A stretch of DNA of 64,000 bases from positions 1 to 64,000 of the forward strand of contig JAEWMH010000020.1 in the NCBI GenBank assembly GCA_023393235.1, written 5' to 3'. The stretch is from Bacillota bacterium. GTDB lineage: Bacteria; Bacillota; Bacilli; Paenibacillales; NBRC-103111. Shown in pieces: positions 26,749-35,332 of this stretch; the stretch's first letter is position 1, and the number at the start of each line of letters is the position of its first letter. The notes under the pieces were generated by a model, which ran no database searches, had not been told where the DNA came from, and saw only the letters and a program-made list of their open reading frames with translations. The position numbers and the translations under genes were made by a program.

Positions 26749-27780
26749 TTAATGCTTGGTCTCGCAGGGTGCCTCTCCGCTCAGGGTCCCCTGTTCATGC
26801 GCATGGGGATGGGAGTGGGAATGACCGCTGTGATGGTGTTCATGACTATGCTCATCGTCATGGGCATGCGTATGCTCGTGATGATCATCGCCGTGATGGT
26901 GATGATGCCCGTGACCATGTTCATGATCGTCCCCGTGGTGATGGTGGTGGACATGGTCATGGGAGTCGCCGTGGTGGTGGTGATGAGCATGCTCGTGGAC
27001 ATGCTCCACATGATGGAGCTCATGCTGGGTATGCCACTTGTCCAGATACGGCTCCGTATGTCCGATCACTACACGCAGCACATTAGGCTGATCCGCCAGA
27101 TCCCGGGTGCCTGCCCCATAGCCGATGCTGTCCACGATCATGGACGGAAGAGACATGAGGAAGCCGGTGGCTGCGCCCGCGATGATGCCTGCGCCTGTAG
27201 GCGTGGTCAGCTCCATCCGCAGGCGGCTTTCGGCGACTGGGATCCCCCGCATCATCTCCAGGGTGGCCGGAGCCGGAACGGGATACAGGCCATGGTCGAT
27301 GCGGATGGAGCCGGAGCCTAAGGGGACAGGGGAGCTGATAATTTTATCCGCCTCCAAGGAATCCAGAGCCAGCGCAACCCCGATCACATCCACAATAGAG
27401 TCGATGGCGCCTACTTCATGGAAGTGTACACGCTCCACCGGCACATCGTGGATTTTGGCCTCCGCAACGGCGATCTTTTCGAAGATGGAGAGTGCTAAGG
27501 CGGTGGCTTTTTCGCTGAAGCCGGCCCGGACGATCATCTCTACAATTTCCTTGTAATGGCGGTGCTGCTTGGGCGGGTTGGCCTCATCCAACAGCACGTC
27601 CAGCTTCAGGGCGGAGACGCCCCGTTTGGTCACCCGGGACCAACGGAGGGAGAAGGGATCTACCGGCAGCTTGGCCAGCTCCTGCTCTACATAATCCTTG
27701 TCCGCACCCGCGTCCACCAGGGCTGCCAGAGTCATATCCCCGGCAATGCCAGAAAAGCAATCCAGATATACGATTTTCAT
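26749..27780 (-). CDS. larC1: LarC N-terminal part (LarC1) with a His-rich tail
   Basis: A 343-residue protein. It starts MKIVYLDCFSGIAGDM, the LarC signature, followed by VERVHFHEVGAIDSI and ELTTPTGA. From about residue 250 on, it carries an extreme His/Asp-rich tail with runs of four to five histidines, suited to storing or delivering nickel. It ends without the LarC2 domain, which is encoded convergently nearby. It overlaps larB by ATGA and forms the operon larE-larB-larC1. LarC consumes CTP as a cofactor in the known enzyme (family knowledge). Confidence 0.9.
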   Translation of the reverse strand: MKIVYLDCFSGIAGDMTLAALVDAGADKDYVEQELAKLPVDPFSLRWSRVTKRGVSALKLDVLLDEANPPKQHRHYKEIVEMIVRAGFSEKATALALSIFEKIAVAEAKIHDVPVERVHFHEVGAIDSIVDVIGVALALDSLEADKIISSPVPLGSGSIRIDHGLYPVPAPATLEMMRGIPVAESRLRMELTTPTGAGIIAGAATGFLMSLPSMIVDSIGYGAGTRDLADQPNVLRVVIGHTEPYLDKWHTQHELHHVEHVHEHAHHHHHGDSHDHVHHHHHGDDHEHGHGHHHHHGDDHHEHTHAHDDEHSHEHHHSGHSHSHPHAHEQGTLSGEAPCETKH

Positions 27781-28565
27781 AAAGGTGACTTCGCCTTCTT
27801 CTCCAGATTTTGTTGGATGACTCCGGCTGCATAACCTGCGCCAAAGCCGTTGTCAATATTCACCACGGTGACACCCGGGGCGCAGGAATTGAGCATGGCC
27901 AGCATGGCGGCAATGCCGTTCAAACTGGCGCCGTACCCAATGCTGGTGGGCACGGCGATAATCGGCTTGGACACCAGGCCGCCTACCACACTGGCCAAGG
28001 CACCCTCCATGCCAGCCGCTACCACAATGGCATCGGCTTCACGCAGGATGCTGATCCGCTCGAACAGGCGGTGAATGCCTGCGACCCCCACGTCGTAGAT
28101 GCGCTCCACCCGGCTGCCCAGCATTTCCGCCGTGATGGCGGCTTCCTCTGCTACGGGAAGATCCGAGGTGCCTGCACAAGCCACAGCCACGTAGCCGTTT
28201 TTGGAGGGAACGAAGGGCTTTTGGCGCCAGGATATGGTGCGGCTTACGGAATCATAACGGGCGGCAGGCACCTCCTGGAGCACCAGCTCCGCCTGCTCCG
28301 GGGTGACCCGGGTGGCCAGCACCCGGTCCACATGCTCCATCAGCTTCTCAAAAATGGCCCGGAGCTGTTCCGGTGTTTTGCCTTGACCGAAAATAACCTC
28401 GGGAAATCCGGTCCGGCGTTCCCGGTGTACATCCAGCCGGGCAAAGCCCATGTCCGCCGTACCGTCCGGCTCCTTGGCCTTCAGCAGCTCCTTGATGTGG
28501 ACCTTGGCCTCCTCCGGATTCAAATCCCCGGTATGGACCAGCTTCAGCAACTGATCAATATCCAT
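27777..28565 (-). CDS. larB: LarB, pyridinium-3,5-biscarboxylic acid mononucleotide synthase
   Basis: A 262-residue protein. LarB carboxylates and hydrolyses nicotinic acid adenine dinucleotide in the first step of nickel-pincer nucleotide synthesis. The C-terminal PurE-like domain shows ACAGTSDLPVAEEA, GVAGIHR and VPTSIGYGAS, and ends near NIDNGFGAG. The gene lies between larE and larC1 with a one-base overlap on one side and ATGA on the other. No larA is visible in the window, so the enzyme served by the cofactor must be encoded elsewhere. Confidence 0.92.
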   Translation of the reverse strand: MDIDQLLKLVHTGDLNPEEAKVHIKELLKAKEPDGTADMGFARLDVHRERRTGFPEVIFGQGKTPEQLRAIFEKLMEHVDRVLATRVTPEQAELVLQEVPAARYDSVSRTISWRQKPFVPSKNGYVAVACAGTSDLPVAEEAAITAEMLGSRVERIYDVGVAGIHRLFERISILREADAIVVAAGMEGALASVVGGLVSKPIIAVPTSIGYGASLNGIAAMLAMLNSCAPGVTVVNIDNGFGAGYAAGVIQQNLEKKAKSPL

Positions 28566-29413
28566 TACTTGGCGACTTCCTTTCTTTGCTGCTTCAGGGA
28601 CGGGGACAGCACCTCATTCATGCTGCCGGTCCGGTATCCCGCCAGATCCAGCGTCACATAGGAGAAGCCCAGGGAGGTCAGCTTTTGATGGATGGCCTCC
28701 TTATGCTCCATAACCTTCATGATTTCCTCCGGAAGGACTTCAATACGGGCGATTTTATCATGATGCCGCACTCTGACCTGATAGAAGCCCAACTCGGCCA
28801 GATAAGCCTCCGCCACATCCAGCTGGTCTATTTTATAGCGTTCAATTTTGGTCCCGTACGGAATGCGGGAAGACAGGCACGCGAAGGACGGTTTGTTCCA
28901 GGTGGGCAGCCCCAGCTCCTTGGAGAGCTGGCGGATGTCCGCCTTGGTCATGCCGGCTTCCTGCAGGGGGCTGCGGACGCCGCGCTCATTTTTGGCCTGG
29001 AGGCCGGGACGGTAGTCTCCCAGATCGTCCATATTGGACCCGTCCACAATATAACTGTAGCCCTGATCCTTGGCCAGCTGCTGCAGATGGGAAAACAGTC
29101 CCGTTTTGCAGTGATAGCAACGGTCCGGATTGTTGGCGACGAATTTTTCGTTCTCGAATTCCTTCACCTCGGTTTTGAGGAGACGGACTCCCATCTCCTC
29201 CGCCAGGGCCACGGCCGCGTCGAACTCACGGCTGGGGAAGGTTTCGGAAGCGGCGGTTACCGCCAGCACCTGGTCGCCGATTTCCTGCTGGGCTCTCTTC
29301 AGCAGAAACGTGCTGTCCACCCCGCCGGAAAAAGCCACCAGAATACGTCCCATGCCACGCAGGATATCGCCAAGCAGGGCATTTTTTTCTTCGATTGACA
29401 AAGCTTTCTCCAC
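28565..29413 (-). CDS. larE: LarE, ATP-dependent sacrificial sulfur transferase
   Basis: A 282-residue PP-loop protein. SGGVDS at about residues 29-34 binds ATP. CYHC (99-102) and Cys179 in PSFACLSSRIPYG are present; the second sits where the sulfur-donating Cys of characterised LarE lies (from memory of the family). It converts the biscarboxylate nucleotide made by LarB into the bisthiocarboxylate. It is the first gene of the larE-B-C1 operon, and the stop overlaps the larB start in TAATG. Confidence 0.92.
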   Translation of the reverse strand: MEKALSIEEKNALLGDILRGMGRILVAFSGGVDSTFLLKRAQQEIGDQVLAVTAASETFPSREFDAAVALAEEMGVRLLKTEVKEFENEKFVANNPDRCYHCKTGLFSHLQQLAKDQGYSYIVDGSNMDDLGDYRPGLQAKNERGVRSPLQEAGMTKADIRQLSKELGLPTWNKPSFACLSSRIPYGTKIERYKIDQLDVAEAYLAELGFYQVRVRHHDKIARIEVLPEEIMKVMEHKEAIHQKLTSLGFSYVTLDLAGYRTGSMNEVLSPSLKQQRKEVAK

Positions 29414-29447
29414 TTTCGATTCCCTCCGTTCTAATAACGGCTCCTCT

Positions 29448-29614
29448 CTAGGTCGTGTCTGAAAACTCGCTTAAGGGCATCTTTCAGCGTCTTTTCGTTC
29501 CTTGCTTCGTTACTTTCGCTTGACGTACCCCCGGTACACCTACGCAAAAGTGCCTTGCCTGAAACGAAAATTCGCTAAAATCTGCTCCCCTCGGAGTTTT
29601 CAGACACGCCCTAG
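29448..29614. repeat. 167-bp MITE-like palindromic element
   Basis: Terminal inverted repeats of 21 bases (29448-29468 and 29594-29614) match at 20 positions; each begins and ends with CTAG. Inner segments also pair imperfectly (AGCGTCTTTTCGTT against AACGAAAATTCGCT), so nearly the whole element can fold. There is no ORF. The size, terminal repeats and non-coding body are typical of a miniature inverted-repeat element or a relic of one. Confidence 0.7.
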
Positions 29615-29766
29615 GAAGCCGGCGAGTGATTCCGGTATGATCTGTAAATAAAACAGGTTCAGATTTCTATTTTAGCATACATTCGGTGTCATGTCTGTTG
29701 GACCGGGGGTGCGGCGGGCAGGTTTTTGGCAGGCCAAATCTGATGCAGGTGGAAAATTCCTTTTCG

Positions 29767-29775
29767 TGTTATAAT
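29767..29775 (+). promoter_or_regulatory. extended -10 promoter before the YutD-like gene
   Basis: TGT-TATAAT is a TGn element with a consensus -10. The matching -35 is weak. It lies about 120 bases before the start codon. Confidence 0.45.
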
Positions 29776-29896
29776 AAGAAAAGTCCGCCTTCCGGCAGGC
29801 TGGTTAACATATTCGTGCACAGCGGAGCCGCATCATGGGGCTTCCGGTGTGTTTGACATAGCGTAATAGCAAGAGATGGTGAAGGAGGCAGCGGTC

Positions 29897-30874
29897 TTGT
29901 ATCATATCGGGGGCAATACCTATTCAGTGGTCTTGGACCATAAGAACGGATGGAACTATGAGGTGTTTCGGGACAGGTACAGCGAGGTGCTGGACCGGTA
30001 TGATTTTATAGTGGGGGATTGGGGCTACAATCAGCTCCGGCTGAAGGGTTTCTTCAAGGAACCTAACAACAAGGGGAACAAGGATGCGTCCATTACGCTG
30101 CTCCATGATTATTTGAATGAATACTGCAATTTTGGATGCGCCTACTTTATTATCGAGAAGCTGGCCTCCCGCAAAAATGCCGAGGGCAGCGAGGACGGCG
30201 ATGATTCTGACGGGGATGGAGATAAGCCGTATGAGGCGGAGCGTCCGCGGGAGTATGAGCTGAAGCCCCGGCACCAATACCAGCGCAAGCAGCAGGAGCC
30301 TGCTGAAGCCCGGCAGCGCGGAGGGCAGGAGAAGTCCACTGCTGCGGTCCACGCTCTGGGCGACAGCGGACGCAGATCCGCCAACCAGGAGGGTGGCGGC
30401 AGACGGGACGGCGAGCGTGATTTCCGCAGCGGGCAAAAAAGTGCGGATGGCCGCCGCGGCCAGGATGGTCCACGCAATGGCCGTGACCACGGGGGCGGCG
30501 GTAAGCCCCGGGGTGAGGGTGATGGCGGCCGCCAACGGGAGTTCGGCGGCGGTAAACCCCGCGAACGGGAGAACAGCGGCCGCGAGGGTGAAGGCGGCAG
30601 GCAGCGGGAGCAGGACGGCCGCCGCCGGGATTCCCAGCAGGATTCCCGCCACCGGGAGCAGCAAAACCGCTCCAACCGCGACCAGCATGCCGGGGATCGT
30701 AAGCAGCAGGGACAGCCAAACCAAGGAGAAAAGGGCAAGCAGCATCCTCCCCGGAACAAACCCGGCGGAGGTGGCAGTGGCGGAGGCGGCGAGCATCAAC
30801 GCAACCGCGAGAAGGACCGGGAGAAGCGGAACGACCGTGACCGGGAAAAGGGGCGGGCTGAGCCCCTCGTGTAA
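29897..30874 (+). CDS. YutD-like protein with a long Arg/Gly/Gln-rich tail
   Basis: About 325 residues. The first 90 or so match the small YutD/DUF1027 family (HKNGWNYEVFRDRYSEVLDRY, VGDWGYNQLRLKGFF), whose usual length is near 100. The remaining 220 residues are a low-complexity, highly charged tail full of Arg, Gly, Gln, Asp and Glu (RGG-like and RE/RD-rich), probably disordered and able to bind nucleic acid (inference). TTG 29897 is preferred because AAGGAGG lies eight bases upstream; ATG 29876 lacks a site. The function of the YutD domain is unknown to me. Confidence 0.75.
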   Translation: MYHIGGNTYSVVLDHKNGWNYEVFRDRYSEVLDRYDFIVGDWGYNQLRLKGFFKEPNNKGNKDASITLLHDYLNEYCNFGCAYFIIEKLASRKNAEGSEDGDDSDGDGDKPYEAERPREYELKPRHQYQRKQQEPAEARQRGGQEKSTAAVHALGDSGRRSANQEGGGRRDGERDFRSGQKSADGRRGQDGPRNGRDHGGGGKPRGEGDGGRQREFGGGKPRERENSGREGEGGRQREQDGRRRDSQQDSRHREQQNRSNRDQHAGDRKQQGQPNQGEKGKQHPPRNKPGGGGSGGGGEHQRNREKDREKRNDRDREKGRAEPLV

Positions 30875-30931
30875 CGGTTGGCTTCGTTTCATCCATCCGG
30901 TTCCGTGTGTAATTGCCCGGGAAATGTACAG

Positions 30932-30976
30932 AAGCCCAAGACAGAAGGCGGGAGCCTTCGGAGTCTTGGGCTTTTT
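30932..30976 (+). terminator. terminator after the YutD-like gene
   Basis: AAGCCCAAGAC pairs with GTCTTGGGCTT, with an inner AAGGC-GCCTT pairing, followed by T. Confidence 0.85.
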
Positions 30977-31021
30977 GGATTAGGCGTGCTAACGATCCGG
31001 ATGGGTGCTGGCCGCAGACGC

Positions 31022-31204
31022 TAACGGACTCAGAAGCCGTTAAATGGCGGAAAATCGCTGTTTTGTTGAACTAACGGACCCGGCAGCTGTTACTTGGTGC
31101 AACACCGCCGGTTTGACGGCTTAGTGAAGCATATAGCGTACCGTGTGTCCGCGAAAATGTAAAAACCGGCCATTGTGGGAGAATAGCGGCTCCTCAGTCC
31201 GTAT
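31022..31204. repeat. four-box 183-bp palindromic element, copy 3 (GGAC subfamily)
   Basis: Boxes lie at 31022-31044 and 31072-31094 (forward), 31132-31154 and 31182-31204 (inverted). The inverted pair is more decayed (TCGCGGACAC and ATACGGACTGAG when read on the minus strand) and was found by applying the spacing of the other copies. It lies between the YutD-like gene and the 3' end of nadK. Confidence 0.75.
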
Positions 31205-31265
31205 AGGAGTGGGCAAGCCATGTCAAGGTTACTGCGTGAAGGAACCTGGCCGAGGTGGACTCCTC

Positions 31266-32078
31266 CTAGTTGAAATCATGCCCGATAAAGGCCTCCCGGA
31301 CCCGGCTCCAGAAGGGGAACGGGCGGAAGCGGGCAAAACGGATGGTTTCCTTGGATACCTGGCAGCGGATGGAGGTGATCTGGTTTTCCTGGAATGAAAG
31401 ATGATCCAGTGTAATCAGGAACCGCCCCTCCGATTTCGGGTAAATGTCGCAGTGATGGTGCTTGGGCAGGATCATGGAGGAGCCCAGTGTCCGGTATACC
31501 CGGTTGTTGATAGAAGAGATTTCGGCGATTTGCAGAGCCTCCAGGGAAGGGTGGAGGATGGCGCCGCCAAGGCTTTTATTGTATGCGGTGCTGCCGCAAG
31601 GGGTGGAGATGCAGATGCCGTCCCCGCGGAAGGTTTCGAACGGTTCGTCATTTATGTTCAGCTGGGCAACCAGCGTCGAATCAATACCTTTAATGGTGAA
31701 CTCATTGAGGGCCATGAAGGAATGGGTTTCCCCTGCAGCCTTGTCCACCTCCACTTCCACCAGCGGATAGGTGACCAGCCGGAGCTTGCTTGCCTGGGGA
31801 GGGGCATTCATCAGGGTAATCAGCTGGCTGATTTCGCCGGGCATCCAGTCAGCAAAAAAACCCAAATGTCCCGTATGAATCCCCACAAAGGAGGCTGTGG
31901 CCAAATTCCCGCGGAACTGGTGGAACGCCTGCAGCATGGTGCCGTCTCCGCCGATGGATACTACAAAATCAGGCTCACAGCGGCTTTCGGTCATGCCGTG
32001 TTCAGCAGCCAGAAGATGAAACTCCTTCACCAGCTTGCATGACTCCTCATCGCCCCGGTTAACAACAAAGTAATTCAA
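31266..32078 (-). CDS. nadK: NAD kinase
   Basis: A 270-residue cytosolic enzyme that phosphorylates NAD to NADP. The diagnostic GGDGT lies at about residues 43-47; TGHLGFF, the NE of LNEFTIKG and STPCGSTAY follow as in the family. TTG start with AGGAGG upstream. The gene stands alone on the minus strand and is bracketed by two copies of the 183-bp element, one about 60 bases beyond its stop and one about 210 bases before its start. Confidence 0.92.
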   Translation of the reverse strand: MNYFVVNRGDEESCKLVKEFHLLAAEHGMTESRCEPDFVVSIGGDGTMLQAFHQFRGNLATASFVGIHTGHLGFFADWMPGEISQLITLMNAPPQASKLRLVTYPLVEVEVDKAAGETHSFMALNEFTIKGIDSTLVAQLNINDEPFETFRGDGICISTPCGSTAYNKSLGGAILHPSLEALQIAEISSINNRVYRTLGSSMILPKHHHCDIYPKSEGRFLITLDHLSFQENQITSIRCQVSKETIRFARFRPFPFWSRVREAFIGHDFN

Positions 32079-32287
32079 AACAGTACCTCCTAAGGGCTTT
32101 CCGCCAGGAAAGCCAGCATCGTAAGCAAGCCCAGGGCTTTGCCGTCAGGCAAAGCCGTAAACTACCCTCATCATAAACTTTTTGCCTCCGCCAAGCAATG
32201 CAGTTCCGTTGAAGAGCTCCACCAAAACGTTGCATGTTTGCATGAAACCACCAACCAATTAGTCGGCCGGGTACGGTACGATTGTCC

Positions 32288-32470
32288 TAACGGAACTCAG
32301 CGACTCTTAGCCGCTGATATGGGCAGCTGCAGATGGCTGACGGAACTCAAAGTGCCTTAGACGGGAATCGGAAGCAAAATCAACTCCTCTGATGCCGCTA
32401 ACGGTCGCTCATTTCCGTTAAAATCCTAGGATGTCCGATTTCGCCCTCTAAGTGTCGCATAGTTCCGTTA
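32288..32470. repeat. four-box 183-bp palindromic element, copy 4 (GGAAC subfamily)
   Basis: Boxes lie at 32288-32310 and 32338-32360 (forward), 32398-32420 and 32448-32470 (inverted). Forward boxes begin TAACGGAAC or TGACGGAAC and end CTTAG; the third reads TAACGGAAA on its strand. The spacing is 27-37-27. The rest of 32079-32560 has no gene; a lone AGTTCCGTT at 32202 may be a stray half box. Confidence 0.85.
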
Positions 32471-32560
32471 TTTCCTGAATGAGGGACGAAGCTGCGAAGG
32501 TACCAGCACCCCCCCACTTTTTCCATCCGCCGCCTGATCCTCCATCATCCCCGTCCACAC

Positions 32561-32602
32561 AAAAAACGGATGCTCTGATGATATCCATCAGAGGCATCCG
32601 TT
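32561..32602 (-). terminator. terminator of the alpha-glucan phosphorylase gene
   Basis: AACGGATGC-CTGATG pairs with CATCAG-GCATCCGTT over about 16 base pairs. On the minus strand it ends in six T, so it serves the gene that stops at 32680. Confidence 0.8.
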
Positions 32603-32679
32603 CAAACAACCTTACCAGACGGCCATTAGCCACCGGCTTAATGACAGTATGCTTAACCTCAGCAGGACCGCCCGTCCGT

Positions 32680-35211
32680 CTACAGCATCGTAACTTCGTT
32701 CATCTCGAAATCATGGGCGAAGTCCGGGCTGATGGGGCGCACCCGGAGCTGGAAGTGCGGCCCGTGGCGAAGATGCGCCGGGAGCCGGCCCTCGAACTTG
32801 TAGGTGCCGGGGGAAACAGCTTCCCCGAACAGAGAGAAGGGTACCACCACCGGAACCCATGCGCCGTTCGCCTGCTCCTCCCAATACAAGGCCTCCACCG
32901 CTACGTCCTTGTACCAGATTTCGCCCAGATGGACGATCACGCCGATGGTTTTCATCAGGCGTTTGTCCAGAGACTCGGTGAAGCTGACCGGCGGATAAGG
33001 ATCCTCGACGCCGACGATTTTCACCGCCCACCACTTGGTGCGGATAAACCGTTTATAATCGGCCATCCGGGTGGCCGCCGCGTAATTATCCGAGCTGAAA
33101 TGCAGCGAGCGTTCCATGATTTTGGTGTAATACAGATTGGTGTAGTCCTGCACCATCCGGTCCGTATTGTACTGGGGCGCCAGTGTTTCGATGGAATGGA
33201 TCATCCGCTTTATCCACTTAACGGGAACAGCAGCCCGCTCCTCCCGGTTATAGTACAGAGGCACAATTTGCTCCTCCAGCACACTGTACAGCGACTCCAG
33301 GTTTTCCTTCTCCTGAGTCTCCTCGTCCGCCCGGTTATCGGCGTCGATGGACCAGCCGTTATTCCCGTCGTACCCTTCCTGCCACCAGCCGTCCAGCACG
33401 CTGAAATTCAGTACACCGTTCAAGGCTGCTTTTTCACCGCTGGTGCCGCTGGCCTCATAGGGCCGTTTCGGGTTGTTGAGCCATACATCCACCCCTTGCA
33501 CCAAGAAGCGGGCCATATTCATATCGTAATTCTCCAGCAGCACAATCTTGCCGCGAAAGCGGTCCGTCTGGGACAGCTGATAAATATCGCGGAGCAGCTT
33601 CTGTCCGGGAATATCTGCAGGATGGGCCTTCCCGGCGAAGATAAACTGCACAGGCCGCTCCGGATTGTTAACCAGCCGGTCCAGCCGCTCCAGGTCACGG
33701 AAAATCAGCGTCGCCCGCTTGTAGGTGGCGAAGCGCCGGGCAAAGCCGATGGTCAGCACATCCGGGCGTAAAAAGACACTCCCGCTGTCATCGGGCTGGC
33801 CGTTGCGCCGCCGCTGCTCCTCCACGTTGGATTTGGCATACAGGATGAGACGCTCCTTCAAGCGCTGCCGGATATCCCACAGGGTCTCCTCAGGCGCATC
33901 CGCCAGGGCAGCCCATTGCTCCCGGCCGCTTTGGTGAGTCCGCCAGTTCTCCGGCAGATAACGGTCCAAGAGCTCCTTCCACTCCCGGGCCATCCAGGTA
34001 CGCAGGTGAACTCCGTTGGTCACATGCCCGATGGGAATTTCCGAGGCATTCAGATTGCCGTGGAAACCCTTGAACATATCCCGGGAGACAGCGCCGTGCA
34101 GCTCGCTTACACCGTTGCGCATGGTAGCGGTATTCATGGCCAGATAGGTCATATTGAACACATTTTTGCTGCGGTCCAATCCAAGCTCGATAATGGCCTG
34201 CCGGTCAGCGTTTAAGGAATAAAGCAGCTCGCCCAGATAATGCTCGAACATCCCCACAGGGAAAGCGTCGTGTCCGGCCGGGACCGGCGTGGGGGTGGGT
34301 AAAATCGTGCTGGCCCTTACCATCTCCAATGCTGCGGAGAAAGGCAACCCGCCCCGGATATGCTCCCGGACGCGTTCTAAGGACAGGAAAGCGGCATGGC
34401 CTTCATTAATGTGGTAGACATATGGATAAAGCTCCAAAGCGCGGAGGGCCAAAATCCCGCCCATACCCAAAATAATTTCCTGTTGGATCCGGGTATCCTG
34501 GTTGCCCCCGTAAAGCTGGGCGGTGAGGGAACGGTCATCATAGCTGTTGCCGTCCACATCGGCATCCAAGAGATACACGGGAACGTTGCCAACCCGGACC
34601 TCCCAAACCTTCAGCCGTACGGCCCGGCCGGGCAGCTCCACGTAAACATGGACCTCCTCGTTATTCCGGATGGCCGGACGTACCGCCAATTTATTGAAGT
34701 CATAGGTAACCTGCTCAGTAATTTGCGTGCCTTGGTGATCGATTTTTTGGTTGAAATAGCCGCGTTTGTAGAGAAGGCCTACTGCCACCAGGGGAAGTCC
34801 CAAATCGCTGGCGGATTTGCAGTGGTCCCCGGCGAGCACGCCCAGGCCGCCCGAATAGATGGGCAGAGACTCATGGAAGCCGAATTCCGCGGAGAAGTAT
34901 GCAATGTGCCGTCCTCCATGCTGGGGGTAGGTTTCCTGGAACCAGGCCTTACGCCCGGTATAGGCATCCCAGGATGCAATCACTTTCTCGTAAAGGTCAG
35001 TAAACGCCTCATCACCGGCCAATCTGGCCCAATCCTCTGGGGATGTTTCATGCAGCATCCGAACGGGGCTGTGGTAAACCGTCTCCCATTTCACTGGATG
35101 AATGGAGCGGAAGAGCTCCTGAGCTTCTTCATTCCAGCTGAACCATAAGTTGTAGGCGAGTTCCTCCAGACGGGATAAGCGTTCGGGCAACAGAGCGGAA
35201 TATTGGGTCAT
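32680..35211 (-). CDS. glgP: alpha-glucan phosphorylase (GT35)
   Basis: About 843 residues. The N-terminal DUF3417-like part (LAYNLWFSWN) and AYFSAEFGFHESLPIYSGGLG mark the shorter bacterial/archaeal alpha-glucan phosphorylase group. The pyridoxal-phosphate Lys lies in EASGTSGEKAALNG near the C-terminal third. It releases glucose 1-phosphate from glycogen or maltodextrin with phosphate. ATG 35211 with AGGTGG is preferred over the GTG three codons earlier. No other glycogen genes are nearby, so it may act on imported maltodextrins. The gene symbol is by family and may differ from the classical GlgP. Confidence 0.88.
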   Translation of the reverse strand: MTQYSALLPERLSRLEELAYNLWFSWNEEAQELFRSIHPVKWETVYHSPVRMLHETSPEDWARLAGDEAFTDLYEKVIASWDAYTGRKAWFQETYPQHGGRHIAYFSAEFGFHESLPIYSGGLGVLAGDHCKSASDLGLPLVAVGLLYKRGYFNQKIDHQGTQITEQVTYDFNKLAVRPAIRNNEEVHVYVELPGRAVRLKVWEVRVGNVPVYLLDADVDGNSYDDRSLTAQLYGGNQDTRIQQEIILGMGGILALRALELYPYVYHINEGHAAFLSLERVREHIRGGLPFSAALEMVRASTILPTPTPVPAGHDAFPVGMFEHYLGELLYSLNADRQAIIELGLDRSKNVFNMTYLAMNTATMRNGVSELHGAVSRDMFKGFHGNLNASEIPIGHVTNGVHLRTWMAREWKELLDRYLPENWRTHQSGREQWAALADAPEETLWDIRQRLKERLILYAKSNVEEQRRRNGQPDDSGSVFLRPDVLTIGFARRFATYKRATLIFRDLERLDRLVNNPERPVQFIFAGKAHPADIPGQKLLRDIYQLSQTDRFRGKIVLLENYDMNMARFLVQGVDVWLNNPKRPYEASGTSGEKAALNGVLNFSVLDGWWQEGYDGNNGWSIDADNRADEETQEKENLESLYSVLEEQIVPLYYNREERAAVPVKWIKRMIHSIETLAPQYNTDRMVQDYTNLYYTKIMERSLHFSSDNYAAATRMADYKRFIRTKWWAVKIVGVEDPYPPVSFTESLDKRLMKTIGVIVHLGEIWYKDVAVEALYWEEQANGAWVPVVVPFSLFGEAVSPGTYKFEGRLPAHLRHGPHFQLRVRPISPDFAHDFEMNEVTML

Positions 35212-35332
35212 GATTGCCACCTCTCTTTGGTTTGGTCAAACGGAAGCTTTCTCCATTTTACCACAGAGGTGGAGGAAATTTCTTCTGTACGAGGATCAAT
35301 TGCCGTTTGCGGGATCACCTTTCGCGACTTTT

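Noticed and set aside
26163..27780. LarC as one protein made by frameshifting
   Set aside because: The two halves are on opposite strands, so no frameshift can join them.
29924..30892. 322-residue minus-strand ORF rich in Leu/Ala/Val
   Set aside because: It is the antisense of the Arg/Gly/Gln-rich YutD tail; GC-rich repeats keep the frame open; no ribosome site.
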